This document shows positions 13,890 through 22,936 of a stretch of 64,000 bases of DNA, in pieces. Source of the stretch: Capnocytophaga bilenii (GTDB lineage: Bacteria > Bacteroidota > Bacteroidia > Flavobacteriales > Flavobacteriaceae); contig NZ_JAGDYP010000003.1 in assembly GCF_017565765.1 (NCBI RefSeq), positions 186,001 to 250,000 of the forward strand. The letters run 5' to 3'. Position numbers and translations under genes: made by a program. The notes beneath the pieces are model-generated. The model searched no databases, was not told the origin of the DNA, and saw only the letters and a list, made by a program, of their open reading frames with translations. Numbering within the stretch: position 1 is the stretch's first letter; each line of letters begins with the position of its first letter.

Positions 13890-16055
13890 ATGAAGAAAAT
13901 TATTATATCTCTTTCAGTGCTACTATGCACTATGTCGGTCGCACAAGATCGCAAACTTACCATTGGTAATGCTGTCTATCACGCCTTTATCGATGAAAAT
14001 AACCCCAACGAATACCGCTCACTCGACCCCGAAAACCTCGCCGATTTGCAGTGGGTTACCGGCACCAACCAGTATATCATTAGCAAAAATAACACTTACG
14101 AACTATACGAACCACAAGGCAAAAAGCTCCTTACAATTGATAATATTGAGGCTATCTTTCCCGCCTTATCACGCTATAAAGATTATAACGCAGTTCCACA
14201 ACTCGTGTATATAGATACCGAAGAACTCGTAATGAACGATTATGGCACCTATTACCGCTATGATTATCGCAATAAAAAATCTCTCGGTATTATCTATACC
14301 CCCAAAGAAGCCGAAAATACTGAATATAACCCAGCCGCCAAAACCGTTGCTTACACCATAGGTAACAACCTCTATATTGCCAATGAGCACACCGAGAAAC
14401 AAGCAGTTACAACCCATACCAACCTCAATATTGTAGCAGGAAAAGCCATTCACCGCAATGAATTTGGTATACAAAAAGGCATCTTCTTTTCGCCTAAAGG
14501 CAACTATATAGCTTTCTACCAAAAAGACGAAACTCACGTAGCTACCTATCCATTAGTAGATATTACCACTACCCCTGCCACACTCAATGCTATCAAATAT
14601 CCAATGGCAGGACAACCCAGCGAGCGTGCTGCGGTGGGTATCTATAATTTGAAAACAAAACAATTATCCTACTTGAATATAGATACTACCGATGAACACT
14701 TTTTGACAAACCTTTCGTGGTCACCCGATGAACAACACCTGCTGCTTGCCGAAGTAAATAGAGCGCAAAACCATTTTGCACTCAATAGATACGAAGTAGC
14801 TACAGGCAACAAAGTCAACACCATATTAGAAGAAAGCAACCCCAAATGGGTAGAACCCGAAGCCCCTGCAGTATTTTTGCCTAATAGTAATACCGAATTG
14901 TTGTGGCTAAGCGAGCGCAATGGCTTTATGAATGTCTATCAGTACAATGTAAATGGCACGCTCACCAAACAAATAACAGATTTTAAATGGGTAGTACAAG
15001 AAATTTTAGGTTTTGACGGGCAGGCAAAAAACCTCTTTATCGTAGGTACAGGCGAAGACCCTCGCGAAAAACACTGCTACAAAATAGACCTTGCCAACCC
15101 CAAAAAAATAACCCCTATTACCAACGTACCTGGTACACATAAAGTACAGCTAAGCACCAATGGTTTCTATTTATTAGATAGCTATTCAAGTCTTACTATT
15201 CCGCACAATATAGACCTTGTCGAAACCAATAAAGGTAAGCGTACCCGTTTGCTCACCTCCAAAAATCCACACGAGGGCTTTGCCATAGGCACTACCGAGT
15301 TTGTAACTCTCAAAGCCGATGACGGCACAACCCTCTATGCCAAAATGCACAAACCTAAAACTTTTGATGCTACCAAAAAATATCCTGTACTTATTTACGT
15401 TTACGGAGGTCCCCACGCACAGGAAGTAACCAACGATTGGAGTACAAATACCCATCTGTGGCAAAAGGTTTTTGCTGAAAATGAGCAATATATAGTCTTC
15501 ACACTTGACAATCGCGGTAGCCAGAACAGAGGCTTTGCTTTTGAAAGTGTCATACACCGCCAGCTGGGCGAAGTAGAAATAAAAGACCAGCTACAAGGGG
15601 TTACTTACCTCAAATCACTCCCTTATGTAGATGCTAATCGCATAGCTGTACACGGTTGGAGCTTTGGCGGCTATATGGCATCTAGCCTATTGTTGCGCCA
15701 CCCCGATGTGTTCCGTACAGCCGTAGCTGGAGGTGCCGTTACCGACTGGAAATACTACGAAGTAATGTACGGCGAACGCTATATGGATACACCACAAGAA
15801 AACCCCGAAGGTTATGATAAAAGCCGTGTAACTAAATATTTGAAAAACTTAAAACGCCCTATTTTGTTTATTCACGGTAGTGTAGATGATATAGTAGTGC
15901 CCCAGCATTTACTCAATCTCACACAAGAATCAATTAAGGAACGCGATTTTATCGAGATGTTTATTTATCCTATGCACGCTCACGGGGTGCGTGGTGTTGA
16001 TAATATCAACCTTACAGAACGCATTATTGATTATATAAAAAAACATAACAAATAA
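13890..16055 (+). CDS. Dipeptidyl peptidase IV (S9B)
   Basis: A 721-residue exported serine peptidase. Signal peptide MKKIIISLSVLLCTMSVAQ, then an eight-bladed propeller (about 30-470) and the alpha/beta hydrolase domain. The nucleophile motif is GWSFGGY, the catalytic Asp is in HGSVDDIVV, and the His is in YPMHAHGV near the C-terminus. Enzymes of this kind remove X-Pro dipeptides in the periplasm or at the surface, supplying peptides to these proteolytic bacteria. The ATG at 13890 starts the signal peptide and follows the promoter box. Its coding strand is rich in C, unlike the genes to its right. Confidence 0.93.
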   Translation: MKKIIISLSVLLCTMSVAQDRKLTIGNAVYHAFIDENNPNEYRSLDPENLADLQWVTGTNQYIISKNNTYELYEPQGKKLLTIDNIEAIFPALSRYKDYNAVPQLVYIDTEELVMNDYGTYYRYDYRNKKSLGIIYTPKEAENTEYNPAAKTVAYTIGNNLYIANEHTEKQAVTTHTNLNIVAGKAIHRNEFGIQKGIFFSPKGNYIAFYQKDETHVATYPLVDITTTPATLNAIKYPMAGQPSERAAVGIYNLKTKQLSYLNIDTTDEHFLTNLSWSPDEQHLLLAEVNRAQNHFALNRYEVATGNKVNTILEESNPKWVEPEAPAVFLPNSNTELLWLSERNGFMNVYQYNVNGTLTKQITDFKWVVQEILGFDGQAKNLFIVGTGEDPREKHCYKIDLANPKKITPITNVPGTHKVQLSTNGFYLLDSYSSLTIPHNIDLVETNKGKRTRLLTSKNPHEGFAIGTTEFVTLKADDGTTLYAKMHKPKTFDATKKYPVLIYVYGGPHAQEVTNDWSTNTHLWQKVFAENEQYIVFTLDNRGSQNRGFAFESVIHRQLGEVEIKDQLQGVTYLKSLPYVDANRIAVHGWSFGGYMASSLLLRHPDVFRTAVAGGAVTDWKYYEVMYGERYMDTPQENPEGYDKSRVTKYLKNLKRPILFIHGSVDDIVVPQHLLNLTQESIKERDFIEMFIYPMHAHGVRGVDNINLTERIIDYIKKHNK

Positions 16056-16083
16056 AAAAACTTGTTATTTCAATAAAAAATAC

Positions 16084-16091
16084 TACCTTTG
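16084..16091 (+). promoter_or_regulatory. Promoter -7 box of the phosphate transporter gene
   Basis: TACCTTTG with a TTG about 18 bases further upstream; 40 bases before the ATG. Confidence 0.65.
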
Positions 16092-16130
16092 CAACGGATA
16101 ATAGTTTTAAAGTTATTGCGATACAGATAA

Positions 16131-17168
16131 ATGACACCTATATACAATCAGTTACTGATACCCTTTCTTACAGCTATGCTGGTAGCTATTACTATGGGGG
16201 GTAGTGGTACGGCGCCTGCCTTTTCGGCTTCGTATGGTGCTAACGTACTGCGCAAGTCGCTTATACCAGGGTTATTTGGTATAATGGTGTTTGTAGGAGC
16301 CTTTGTAGCAGGCAAAAAAACAGCAGGCACAATGGGTAGTGGTATACTGCCCGCAGAGTATATGAGCTTTACGGTCGTATCGGTAGCCTTGTTTTCTATA
16401 GCGGTTACAATGCTTGTATCCAATATATCAGGAATACCACAGTCCACCAGTCAGGCAGCAGTATTAGCTTTAGCAGCCCCTGCACTTTATTTTGGCAAGT
16501 TAGATACACACAGTTTGTTTTACGAAATTATACCTGCGTGGTTTGTATTGCCTATAGTGTCCTATTTCTTGAGTTATTTTTGTGGTAAGTATATTTACCA
16601 GCCTATGCGGCGGCGTGGTCTTACCATACAACGCGCTCAGAATGAGAACAAACGCCATATATGGGATGTGGTACTGATTATAATGGCACTATACGTGTCG
16701 TTTGCCATAGGTTCCAACAACGTAGCCAATGCAGCAGGTCCCCTTTATACAATGACTATCAATGAGCTCCACATACGCGAGAGTGATCATATTGTTATAC
16801 TGATGCTTGCTACACTCATTGTGGCACCTTGTTTTGGGATAGGAGCATCACTCTTTGGGCATAAAATATTGCGTAATACAGGTAAAGAGATTGTTTTGTT
16901 TGGCAAGTTCGAAGCTGTAATTATTGCTTTTATATCAGGCAGTTTGTTGTTATTGGCATCAGTATTTAAAGGGATACCTACCTCTTTAGTGCAAGTGAAC
17001 GTAGCAGCAATATTGGGTATAGGAGTTGCCAAAATGGGACACAAAAATATTTTCAGAAAAACGCAAGTGAGGCGTTTTTTCGGAATGTGGATGATAGCAC
17101 CTATTATCTCGTTTTTTTTATCGTTATTGCTCATTTTTATAGCCGATAAAGCAAATATGCTACACTAA
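16131..17168 (+). CDS. PiT family inorganic phosphate transporter
   Basis: A 345-residue inner-membrane protein with about ten hydrophobic segments. The two duplicated signature regions of PiT/PHO-4 carriers are visible: ASYGANVLRKSLIPGLFGIMVFVGAFVAG in the first half and AIGSNNVANAAGPL in the second. These proteins import phosphate with H+ or Na+. The usual GANDxxNA of the first signature is altered to SYGANVLR, while the second repeat is closer to consensus. No phosphate regulator (PhoU-like) lies next to it. Confidence 0.9.
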   Translation: MTPIYNQLLIPFLTAMLVAITMGGSGTAPAFSASYGANVLRKSLIPGLFGIMVFVGAFVAGKKTAGTMGSGILPAEYMSFTVVSVALFSIAVTMLVSNISGIPQSTSQAAVLALAAPALYFGKLDTHSLFYEIIPAWFVLPIVSYFLSYFCGKYIYQPMRRRGLTIQRAQNENKRHIWDVVLIIMALYVSFAIGSNNVANAAGPLYTMTINELHIRESDHIVILMLATLIVAPCFGIGASLFGHKILRNTGKEIVLFGKFEAVIIAFISGSLLLLASVFKGIPTSLVQVNVAAILGIGVAKMGHKNIFRKTQVRRFFGMWMIAPIISFFLSLLLIFIADKANMLH

Positions 17169-17389
17169 AAGAGTTAAATATTTGTTAAAATAATAAGGAT
17201 TTTTACAAGAGATAAAAAGAACTAAACAAGCAGTAAATATTCTGTAAATGATTAAATATCAGTATATTTTCTATAATATACAGTATAAGATAAAAATAAA
17301 TATAACGTTAAATATCAGAAATTAAGGTTGAGGTTCAAAAAAAAGTAGTACCTTGCGCCCGAATTTTTATGCTAACAAGTGTTTTTACT

Positions 17390-19042
17390 ATGAAAAGAAG
17401 TTTATTAAAAGTTCCTTTTTACTTGGCGGTTACGAGCTTGCTAATTGCTGGTTGTGCTGGTGGCAATAAGACAGATCGTAACACATCGAGTGCTACAGGT
17501 TGGAAAATCAACGCTAAAGAAGGTGGTTTCCAATACAACACCGATTTTAAAGACCAAGAAACTGGACCAGGACTTGTGTTGATAGAAGGTGGTACCTTTA
17601 CTATGGGGCAAGTGCAAGACAACGTAATGCACGATTGGAACAATATGCCTACTCAACAACACATACAGTCCTTTTATATGGACGAAACCGAAGTAACCAA
17701 TAAGATGTATATGGAATACCTCGATTGGTTGAAACGCGTGTTCCCTCCAGATGAGGAACAGTACAAAAACATCTATAGAGGCGCACTCCCCGATACTTTG
17801 GTGTGGCGTAGCCCTCTAAGTGCCAACGAAGCAATGGTTGCAAACTATTTGCGACACCCTGCTTTTGCAGAATATCCTGTAGTGGGTGTAAACTGGGTAC
17901 AGGCTGTTCAGTTTAGTGCATGGCGTACCGACCGTGTGAATGAGGCTATCCTCTCTCGCGATGGTTACCTTGCTAAAGATGCTCGCTACCAAGTAGACGC
18001 TACAAGTACTTTTAGTACCGATACCTACCTCAATACTCCTTCACAAACCTATGGTGGTAAAATACAAGGTGAAATGGGAGGTAAAAAATCAGGTAAAGAA
18101 GGTCAAACCGCTTATGTAAAACAAACAAGTGGTATCTTATTACCCGACTATCGCTTGCCTACTGAAGCTGAGTGGGAATATGCGGCAAAATCTCTAAACG
18201 GTATCCGCCAATACAATACTTTGCAAGGTCGTAAAAAATATCCTTGGAATAGCCAGTACACTCGCTCTACAGAACGTAGAACTCGTGGTGAACAAATGGC
18301 TAACTTCAAACAAGGTAAAGGTGACTACGGTGGACTTGCAGGTTGGTCTGATGATAAAGGTGATATTACTGTAGCTGTAAAAACTTACCCACCTAACGAC
18401 TTTGGTTTGTATGATATGGCTGGTAACGTAGCTGAGTGGGTAGCCGATGTATATCGTCCTATCCTTGATGATGAAGTTTCAGACTTTAACTACTATCGTG
18501 GTAACGTATATATGAAACACGCTATAGGCGAAGATGGCAAACAAGTAATCGTTACACCTGAAACTATTAAATACGATACATTGCCTAACGGTAAAGTAGT
18601 GGCACGTAACTTACCTGGTAATATTGCTACTGTACCTGTAGACTCAAGCGAAACTTACTTGCGTTATAACTTTACTCACTCTGATAACCGTAGTTATAAC
18701 GATGGTGATAAAGCTTCAACACGTAACTTCCGCAATCAGAATGACCTTATGGCGGGTGGTGCTGAGTACGTAAACTCTATGTACAACGCTCCTAAACCTA
18801 AAAAACCAGGAACCGACATTAGTGGTAAAGATTATGATACATCTAACGATCGTACATCACTTATAGATGACGAAGTGCGTGTATACAAAGGAGGTTCTTG
18901 GCGTGACCGCGCTTTCTGGATAGACCCTGCTCAACGTCGCTACTTGCCTCAATATATAGCTACCGACTATATAGGATTTAGAAATGCGATGAGCCGTGTA
19001 GGTTCTAAATCAAAAACAGGGCATAGAACTCCTAAAGGATAG
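17390..19042 (+). CDS. gldJ: Gliding motility lipoprotein GldJ
   Basis: A 550-residue lipoprotein (MKRSLLKVPFYLAVTSLLIAGC, Cys22) with a sulfatase-modifying-factor (FGE/SUMF1) fold split by an insertion. VLIEGGTFTMGQV, SFYMDETEVTNKMYMEYLDW, PVVGVNWVQAVQFSAWRT, YRLPTEAEWEYAAK, GLYDMAGNVAEWV and RVYKGGSWRDRAFW follow in order. Length and the downstream murF match the flavobacterial gldJ locus. GldJ is an outer-membrane lipoprotein needed for gliding and type IX secretion, and it stabilises GldK. The residues after Cys22 (AGGN) lack an acidic surface-export signal, fitting a periplasmic face. An imperfect promoter box TACCTTGC lies at 17349-17356. Confidence 0.93.
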   Translation: MKRSLLKVPFYLAVTSLLIAGCAGGNKTDRNTSSATGWKINAKEGGFQYNTDFKDQETGPGLVLIEGGTFTMGQVQDNVMHDWNNMPTQQHIQSFYMDETEVTNKMYMEYLDWLKRVFPPDEEQYKNIYRGALPDTLVWRSPLSANEAMVANYLRHPAFAEYPVVGVNWVQAVQFSAWRTDRVNEAILSRDGYLAKDARYQVDATSTFSTDTYLNTPSQTYGGKIQGEMGGKKSGKEGQTAYVKQTSGILLPDYRLPTEAEWEYAAKSLNGIRQYNTLQGRKKYPWNSQYTRSTERRTRGEQMANFKQGKGDYGGLAGWSDDKGDITVAVKTYPPNDFGLYDMAGNVAEWVADVYRPILDDEVSDFNYYRGNVYMKHAIGEDGKQVIVTPETIKYDTLPNGKVVARNLPGNIATVPVDSSETYLRYNFTHSDNRSYNDGDKASTRNFRNQNDLMAGGAEYVNSMYNAPKPKKPGTDISGKDYDTSNDRTSLIDDEVRVYKGGSWRDRAFWIDPAQRRYLPQYIATDYIGFRNAMSRVGSKSKTGHRTPKG

Positions 19043-19074
19043 TCTTTTAATGTTTATAAAAATTTAATTAATAG

Positions 19075-19112
19075 AGAAAAGAGCACTGCAAACAATTGCG
19101 GTGCTCTTTTCT
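19075..19112 (+). terminator. Terminator after gldJ
   Basis: Stem AGAAAAGAGCAC with its complement at 19101-19112, ending in a T-rich tract. Confidence 0.8.
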
Positions 19113-19216
19113 ATGCCCCCTACCCTACTGTGATAAATTATAGCTAAACAAAGCTGATTATCAATTATAAAACTATTAATTCACTTTTTGCTATAGTGCT
19201 ATTGAATATTATTTAG

Positions 19217-19224
19217 TATCTTTG
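19217..19224 (+). promoter_or_regulatory. Promoter -7 box of murF
   Basis: TATCTTTG, 63 bases before the murF ATG. Confidence 0.6.
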
Positions 19225-19286
19225 CACTGAAAAACAACTATTGCTTTAAAATAGCTAATAAAAAATTATAGAACTGACATTAAATA

Positions 19287-20633
19287 ATGAAAGATCTTTA
19301 CGAGAAATTTATAGCTTCGTCGGGGGTATGTACAGATACACGAAAAATTGGCATTGGCAGTATATATTTTGCACTAAAAGGGGCATCGTTTGATGGAAAT
19401 GCTTTTGCTGAAGAGGCTCTTACTAAAGGGGCTGCTTTTGCAGTGATTGATAATCCTGCTTATATGACTTCTGACAAGATGATTTTGGTGCCTGATGTAC
19501 TTACTTGTTTACAGCAGTTGGCTACTTACCATCGTAGGCAATTGGGTACCCTTGTGATTGCTATTACGGGTAGTAATGGTAAAACGACTACTAAAGAACT
19601 TATAAAAGCAGTACTATCGCAACAATTGCAGGTGATTGCTACTGAGGGTAACCTGAATAATAACATTGGGGTGCCACTTACTTTGCTGCGTATAAAACCA
19701 ACTCACGACCTTGCTATTGTTGAAATGGGGGCAAATCACCCTAATGAGATTGCAACACTATGCCAAATTGCTGAACCTGATTATGGTTATATTACAAGTA
19801 TTGGCAAGGCACACTTAGAGGGGTTTGGTAGTTTTCAGGGGGTTATTAATACCAAAGCTGAATTGTACAACTACCTGAAAGCACACCATAAAACGATTAT
19901 TGCTAATGCCGATAACGCTATTACTGAGGAGCTCTTACAGGGCTATGATTTGGTGTATAGATTTGGCAGTAAGCAGGGTGCTGACTTGCTTGTTGAATTA
20001 CTGAACTCGCAGCCTGTAATGGTACGTTTTGGTAATAGTTCCGAAAGAATACAAACTGAAAAAGCAATAGAAGAAGAACCTTTGGTTGCCAACACTTTTG
20101 AGGGCTTTGCTAACGCACCTACAGAGGCTACCTCACACTTGGTGGGGACTTATAACTTTAGCAATGTGGCAGCTGCCATAGCTTTTGGGCGTTATTTCAA
20201 ACTAAGTGATGGGGCTATAAAGCGGGGTATAGAAAGCTATGTACCGCAAAACAACCGCAGTGAGTTGCTACAATGGAAAGGTAATATGGTGCTTTTAGAT
20301 GCTTATAATGCCAACCCCAGCAGTATGGCAGCTGCTATTGATAATATAGTGGCGATGAATAGCTATGCCAAAAAAGTGATAGTGCTGGGTGATATGTTTG
20401 AATTGGGCGATTATGCTGCTGAAGAACATCAGCATATAGCAGATATGCTTGCAGCGCACTATTGGGAAGGAGTGTATTTGGTAGGAAAACATTTTGCTTG
20501 TACAAAGAGTGTTTACCCTAAGTATGAAACATTTGAGGCGTTTTATGAGGCATTTCAAAAAACAAATTATAAAGATTGCTTAATACTCATTAAAGGTTCG
20601 CGTGGAATGGCGATGGAACGGGCTATAAAATAA
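19287..20633 (+). CDS. murF: UDP-MurNAc-tripeptide--D-Ala-D-Ala ligase (MurF)
   Basis: A 448-residue Mur ligase that adds D-Ala-D-Ala to the muropeptide precursor in the cytoplasm, the last ATP-dependent step before lipid I. Short N-terminal domain (CTDTRKIGIGSIYFALKG), ATP loop ITGSNGKTTTKE (about 96-107), EGNLNNNIGVPLTLL and EMGANHPNEI in the central domain, and LLDAYNANPSSMAAAID with the VLGDMFELGDYA motif in the C-terminal domain. These last two distinguish MurF from other Mur ligases. It is followed after 13 bases by the QueD-PGM fusion gene, probably in one transcript. Confidence 0.95.
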   Translation: MKDLYEKFIASSGVCTDTRKIGIGSIYFALKGASFDGNAFAEEALTKGAAFAVIDNPAYMTSDKMILVPDVLTCLQQLATYHRRQLGTLVIAITGSNGKTTTKELIKAVLSQQLQVIATEGNLNNNIGVPLTLLRIKPTHDLAIVEMGANHPNEIATLCQIAEPDYGYITSIGKAHLEGFGSFQGVINTKAELYNYLKAHHKTIIANADNAITEELLQGYDLVYRFGSKQGADLLVELLNSQPVMVRFGNSSERIQTEKAIEEEPLVANTFEGFANAPTEATSHLVGTYNFSNVAAAIAFGRYFKLSDGAIKRGIESYVPQNNRSELLQWKGNMVLLDAYNANPSSMAAAIDNIVAMNSYAKKVIVLGDMFELGDYAAEEHQHIADMLAAHYWEGVYLVGKHFACTKSVYPKYETFEAFYEAFQKTNYKDCLILIKGSRGMAMERAIK

Positions 20634-20646
20634 AGACAATTTGACT

Positions 20647-21738
20647 ATGAACGTACGTATTACTAAAAAATTTACCTTTGAGGCGGGTCACGCCTTATAT
20701 AACTATGACGGCAAATGCAAAAACCTTCACGGGCACAGCTATCAGCTATATGTAACCGTTATCGGTACACCTATTACCGATACTACAAGTCCTAAGTGTG
20801 GTATGGTGCTTGATTTTGGTGACCTTAAGCAGATTGTACAGCACGAAATTATTGAGGTGTTTGACCACGCTATAGCTTTTAACGCCCACACACCACACGC
20901 TGCCTTAGCCGATGAGCTTATAGCACAAGGACATCGCGTGATTAAGTTGCCTTATCAGCCTACCAGCGAAAATATGGTGGTAGATTTTGCTATGCGTATT
21001 CAAAAACAGCTTCCCCCACACGTAAAAGTGCATACTGTGCGCTTGCACGAAACCGAAAACTCTTATGCCGAGTGGAATTTAGCCGATAATACGCCTCTGT
21101 TTGGACTTATAACTACTACATTGGCTGATAAAAAAGGCATTATATTTGATTTGGATGGTGTACTAGTAGATACTGCTAAATATCACTATTTGGCTTGGAA
21201 GGCTATAGCTGCTGAATTTAATTTCAACCTTACCCCTACTCTCAATGAACAACTGAAAGGTGTGGGGCGTGAAGATTCGTTGCGTAAGATACTACAATGG
21301 GCTGAGCATAGCCTTAGTGCTGAGGACTTTGAGAGTACTGCTACTCGTAAAAATGAGCTTTATCTTCAGCATATCAATCATATAGGTGAAGCAGAATTGT
21401 TGCCAGGGGTAAAGAACTTTTTGCAGGTGCTGAAAGCTGAAGGTAAGAAAATAGCTTTAGGTTCGGCGAGTAAAAATGCGCGTTTGGTATTAGAGCGTAC
21501 AGGCATATTGTCTTATTTTGATGTGATTGTAGATGGTACTATCGTTAGCAAACCTAAGCCTCACCCTGAAGTATTTTTGCGAGCTGCCGAAGGCTTAGCA
21601 CTAAAGCCTGAAGAGTGCTGTGTATTTGAAGATGCTCCAGCAGGTGTACAAGCTGCTAAAGCTGCAGCAATGGCAGTTATAGGTGTAGGCAGTAAGCATT
21701 CATTACCAGAAGCTGATGAAGTAATAGAGGGCTTTTGA
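20647..21738 (+). CDS. Fusion: 6-carboxytetrahydropterin synthase + beta-phosphoglucomutase
   Basis: One 363-residue frame with two enzyme domains. Residues 1-150 are a PTPS/QueD domain with all zinc His motifs (FEAGHAL, LHGHSYQL) and the CGMVLDFGDLK and HETENSYAEW motifs, expected to make 6-carboxy-tetrahydropterin for queuosine or related pterins. From about residue 163, IIFDLDGVLVDTAKYHYLAW begins a full HAD-type beta-phosphoglucomutase with GSASKN and CVFEDAPAGVQAAKAA. The link is short (PLFGLITTTLADKK) with no stop or start between, so a true fusion or a chance in-frame merging is likely. The two activities have no obvious pathway link. The ATG at 20647 is used. Confidence 0.88.
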   Translation: MNVRITKKFTFEAGHALYNYDGKCKNLHGHSYQLYVTVIGTPITDTTSPKCGMVLDFGDLKQIVQHEIIEVFDHAIAFNAHTPHAALADELIAQGHRVIKLPYQPTSENMVVDFAMRIQKQLPPHVKVHTVRLHETENSYAEWNLADNTPLFGLITTTLADKKGIIFDLDGVLVDTAKYHYLAWKAIAAEFNFNLTPTLNEQLKGVGREDSLRKILQWAEHSLSAEDFESTATRKNELYLQHINHIGEAELLPGVKNFLQVLKAEGKKIALGSASKNARLVLERTGILSYFDVIVDGTIVSKPKPHPEVFLRAAEGLALKPEECCVFEDAPAGVQAAKAAAMAVIGVGSKHSLPEADEVIEGF

Positions 21739-21796
21739 TAGTGGGCTTTTCAAAACGATATTCTATAAAATAAACAATTCTTTGAAAAGAATTTTG

Positions 21797-21804
21797 TAAC
21801 TTTG
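21797..21804 (+). promoter_or_regulatory. Promoter -7 box of the GNAT module
   Basis: TAACTTTG, 29 bases before the ATG at 21834. Confidence 0.6.
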
Positions 21805-21833
21805 TACTTTGAAACAACTAAAACAAAAGAACT

Positions 21834-22022
21834 ATGGCAAGAGAGATAAAACCAACTCCTGTATTAGAGGGGCAAGATGTAATAGAGTTCTATAAAAAAA
21901 TGGCGAACTTCAAGCAGAGTTTGGCTGAAAAAGGTATTACACGTGAGAGTGTTCGCAAGAATGCTATGATTTTAAAATCGATATTTAAAGACGATAAAGA
22001 AGAATGCAGACAAATAATTTAA
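21834..22022 (+). CDS. Putative antitoxin paired with GNAT toxin
   Basis: A 62-residue protein beginning MAREIKPTPVLEGQDVIEFY. It has no recognised DNA-binding fold, but its end overlaps the next gene by 19 bases and the gene order antitoxin-GNAT is that of known GNAT toxin-antitoxin pairs. The first 12 codons are repeated at 22591-22635. Function is inferred from context only. Confidence 0.55.
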   Translation: MAREIKPTPVLEGQDVIEFYKKMANFKQSLAEKGITRESVRKNAMILKSIFKDDKEECRQII

Positions 22023-22567
22023 CCAACACATTACAGGATATGTCTTTTTTCAGGCTCAGAGAGGGACATATTATTAAACCTTTTGATTGTGAAGATGAAG
22101 ATTTGAATGAGTTTCTTTTTCAGGAAGCTATACCTTACCGAAAAGAAATGCTTGCCACAACTTTTATAATAGAAAATAAGGAGCGCACTTTGGCTTATTA
22201 TAGTTTGCTGAACGATAGCTTGCAACTTAAAGAAGAAATGTTTACCAGCAAGAGTCAATATAATAAATTTCGCAGAGATTTATTACCCTATCCAAAACGA
22301 CATTTAAGCAATATTCCATCAGTAAAAATAGGGCGTTTAGCTATTGATAAGACTTTTAAAGGCAAGGGATTAGGAAGAATTATCATTGATACAATTATAA
22401 ATCATTGTATAGATTTGAATGAAGACCAAGCCTGCCGTGTTATTACAGTAGATGCTTATGCTCAAGCTGTAAATTTTTATCATAAAATAGGGTTTGAGTT
22501 CTTAACAAAATTAGATGAAGAAGATGAAACCCGACTGATGTTCCTTGATTTGACAAGTTTTATTTAG
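22004..22567 (+). CDS. GNAT acetyltransferase, possible TacT-type toxin
   Basis: A 187-residue GNAT protein. FRLREGHIIKPFDCEDEDLNEFL near the start, KIGRLAIDKTFKGKGLGRII with the acetyl-CoA loop KGKGLG, and AQAVNFYHKIGFEFL near the end follow the layout of TacT/AtaT toxins, which acetylate charged tRNA. Some such proteins are not toxins. An alternative start is the ATG at 22040. Translation is coupled to the small gene upstream. Confidence 0.75.
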   Translation: MQTNNLTNTLQDMSFFRLREGHIIKPFDCEDEDLNEFLFQEAIPYRKEMLATTFIIENKERTLAYYSLLNDSLQLKEEMFTSKSQYNKFRRDLLPYPKRHLSNIPSVKIGRLAIDKTFKGKGLGRIIIDTIINHCIDLNEDQACRVITVDAYAQAVNFYHKIGFEFLTKLDEEDETRLMFLDLTSFI

Positions 22568-22590
22568 AAAATAATTAAAATCTGAAAATT

Positions 22591-22635
22591 ATGGCAAGAG
22601 AGATAAAACCAACCCCAGTATTAGAAATTAACTAA
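22591..22635 (+). pseudogene. Truncated duplicate of the putative antitoxin start
   Basis: Fourteen codons, MAREIKPTPVLEIN, then TAA. The first 12 residues match the gene at 21834 and the DNA is nearly identical, so this is a remnant of a second copy, lost when the HicAB genes became joined here. Confidence 0.7.
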
Positions 22636-22648
22636 AACCAATAATGAA

Positions 22649-22936
22649 GTGAGCAAAAAAGAAAAATTAATTGAACGTATTCAAGGGCTACCAAAAGATT
22701 TTACTTTCAGTGAATTGGAAACACTCCTAATCTATTTTGGGTTTGAGAAAAGTAATAAAGGGAAAACATCAGGCTCAAGGGTTAAATTCTATCATAATGA
22801 AAAAGAAAAACAATATTTAGCACATAAACCTCATCCTACCTCTATTATCAAAGAAAAAGCTTTGAAGGATATTGTAGACTTTTTAAAGGAAAATGAATTT
22901 ATAAAAAATGAAAGCAACAAAAATACTGAAGCATAA
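22649..22936 (+). CDS. hicA: HicA-type toxin
   Basis: A 95-residue HicA mRNA interferase. The features are TFSELETLLIYFGFEKSNKGKTSGSRVKFYH (the G-S-H/R-type strand) and HKPHPTSIIKEKALKDIVDFL, which contains the family's C-terminal helix. HicA is a small double-stranded RNA-binding-fold toxin; the usual catalytic His is probably in the KFYH or HKPHP part. It begins with GTG at 22649. The C-terminal codons overlap the HicB gene by 29 bases. Confidence 0.8.
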   Translation: MSKKEKLIERIQGLPKDFTFSELETLLIYFGFEKSNKGKTSGSRVKFYHNEKEKQYLAHKPHPTSIIKEKALKDIVDFLKENEFIKNESNKNTEA

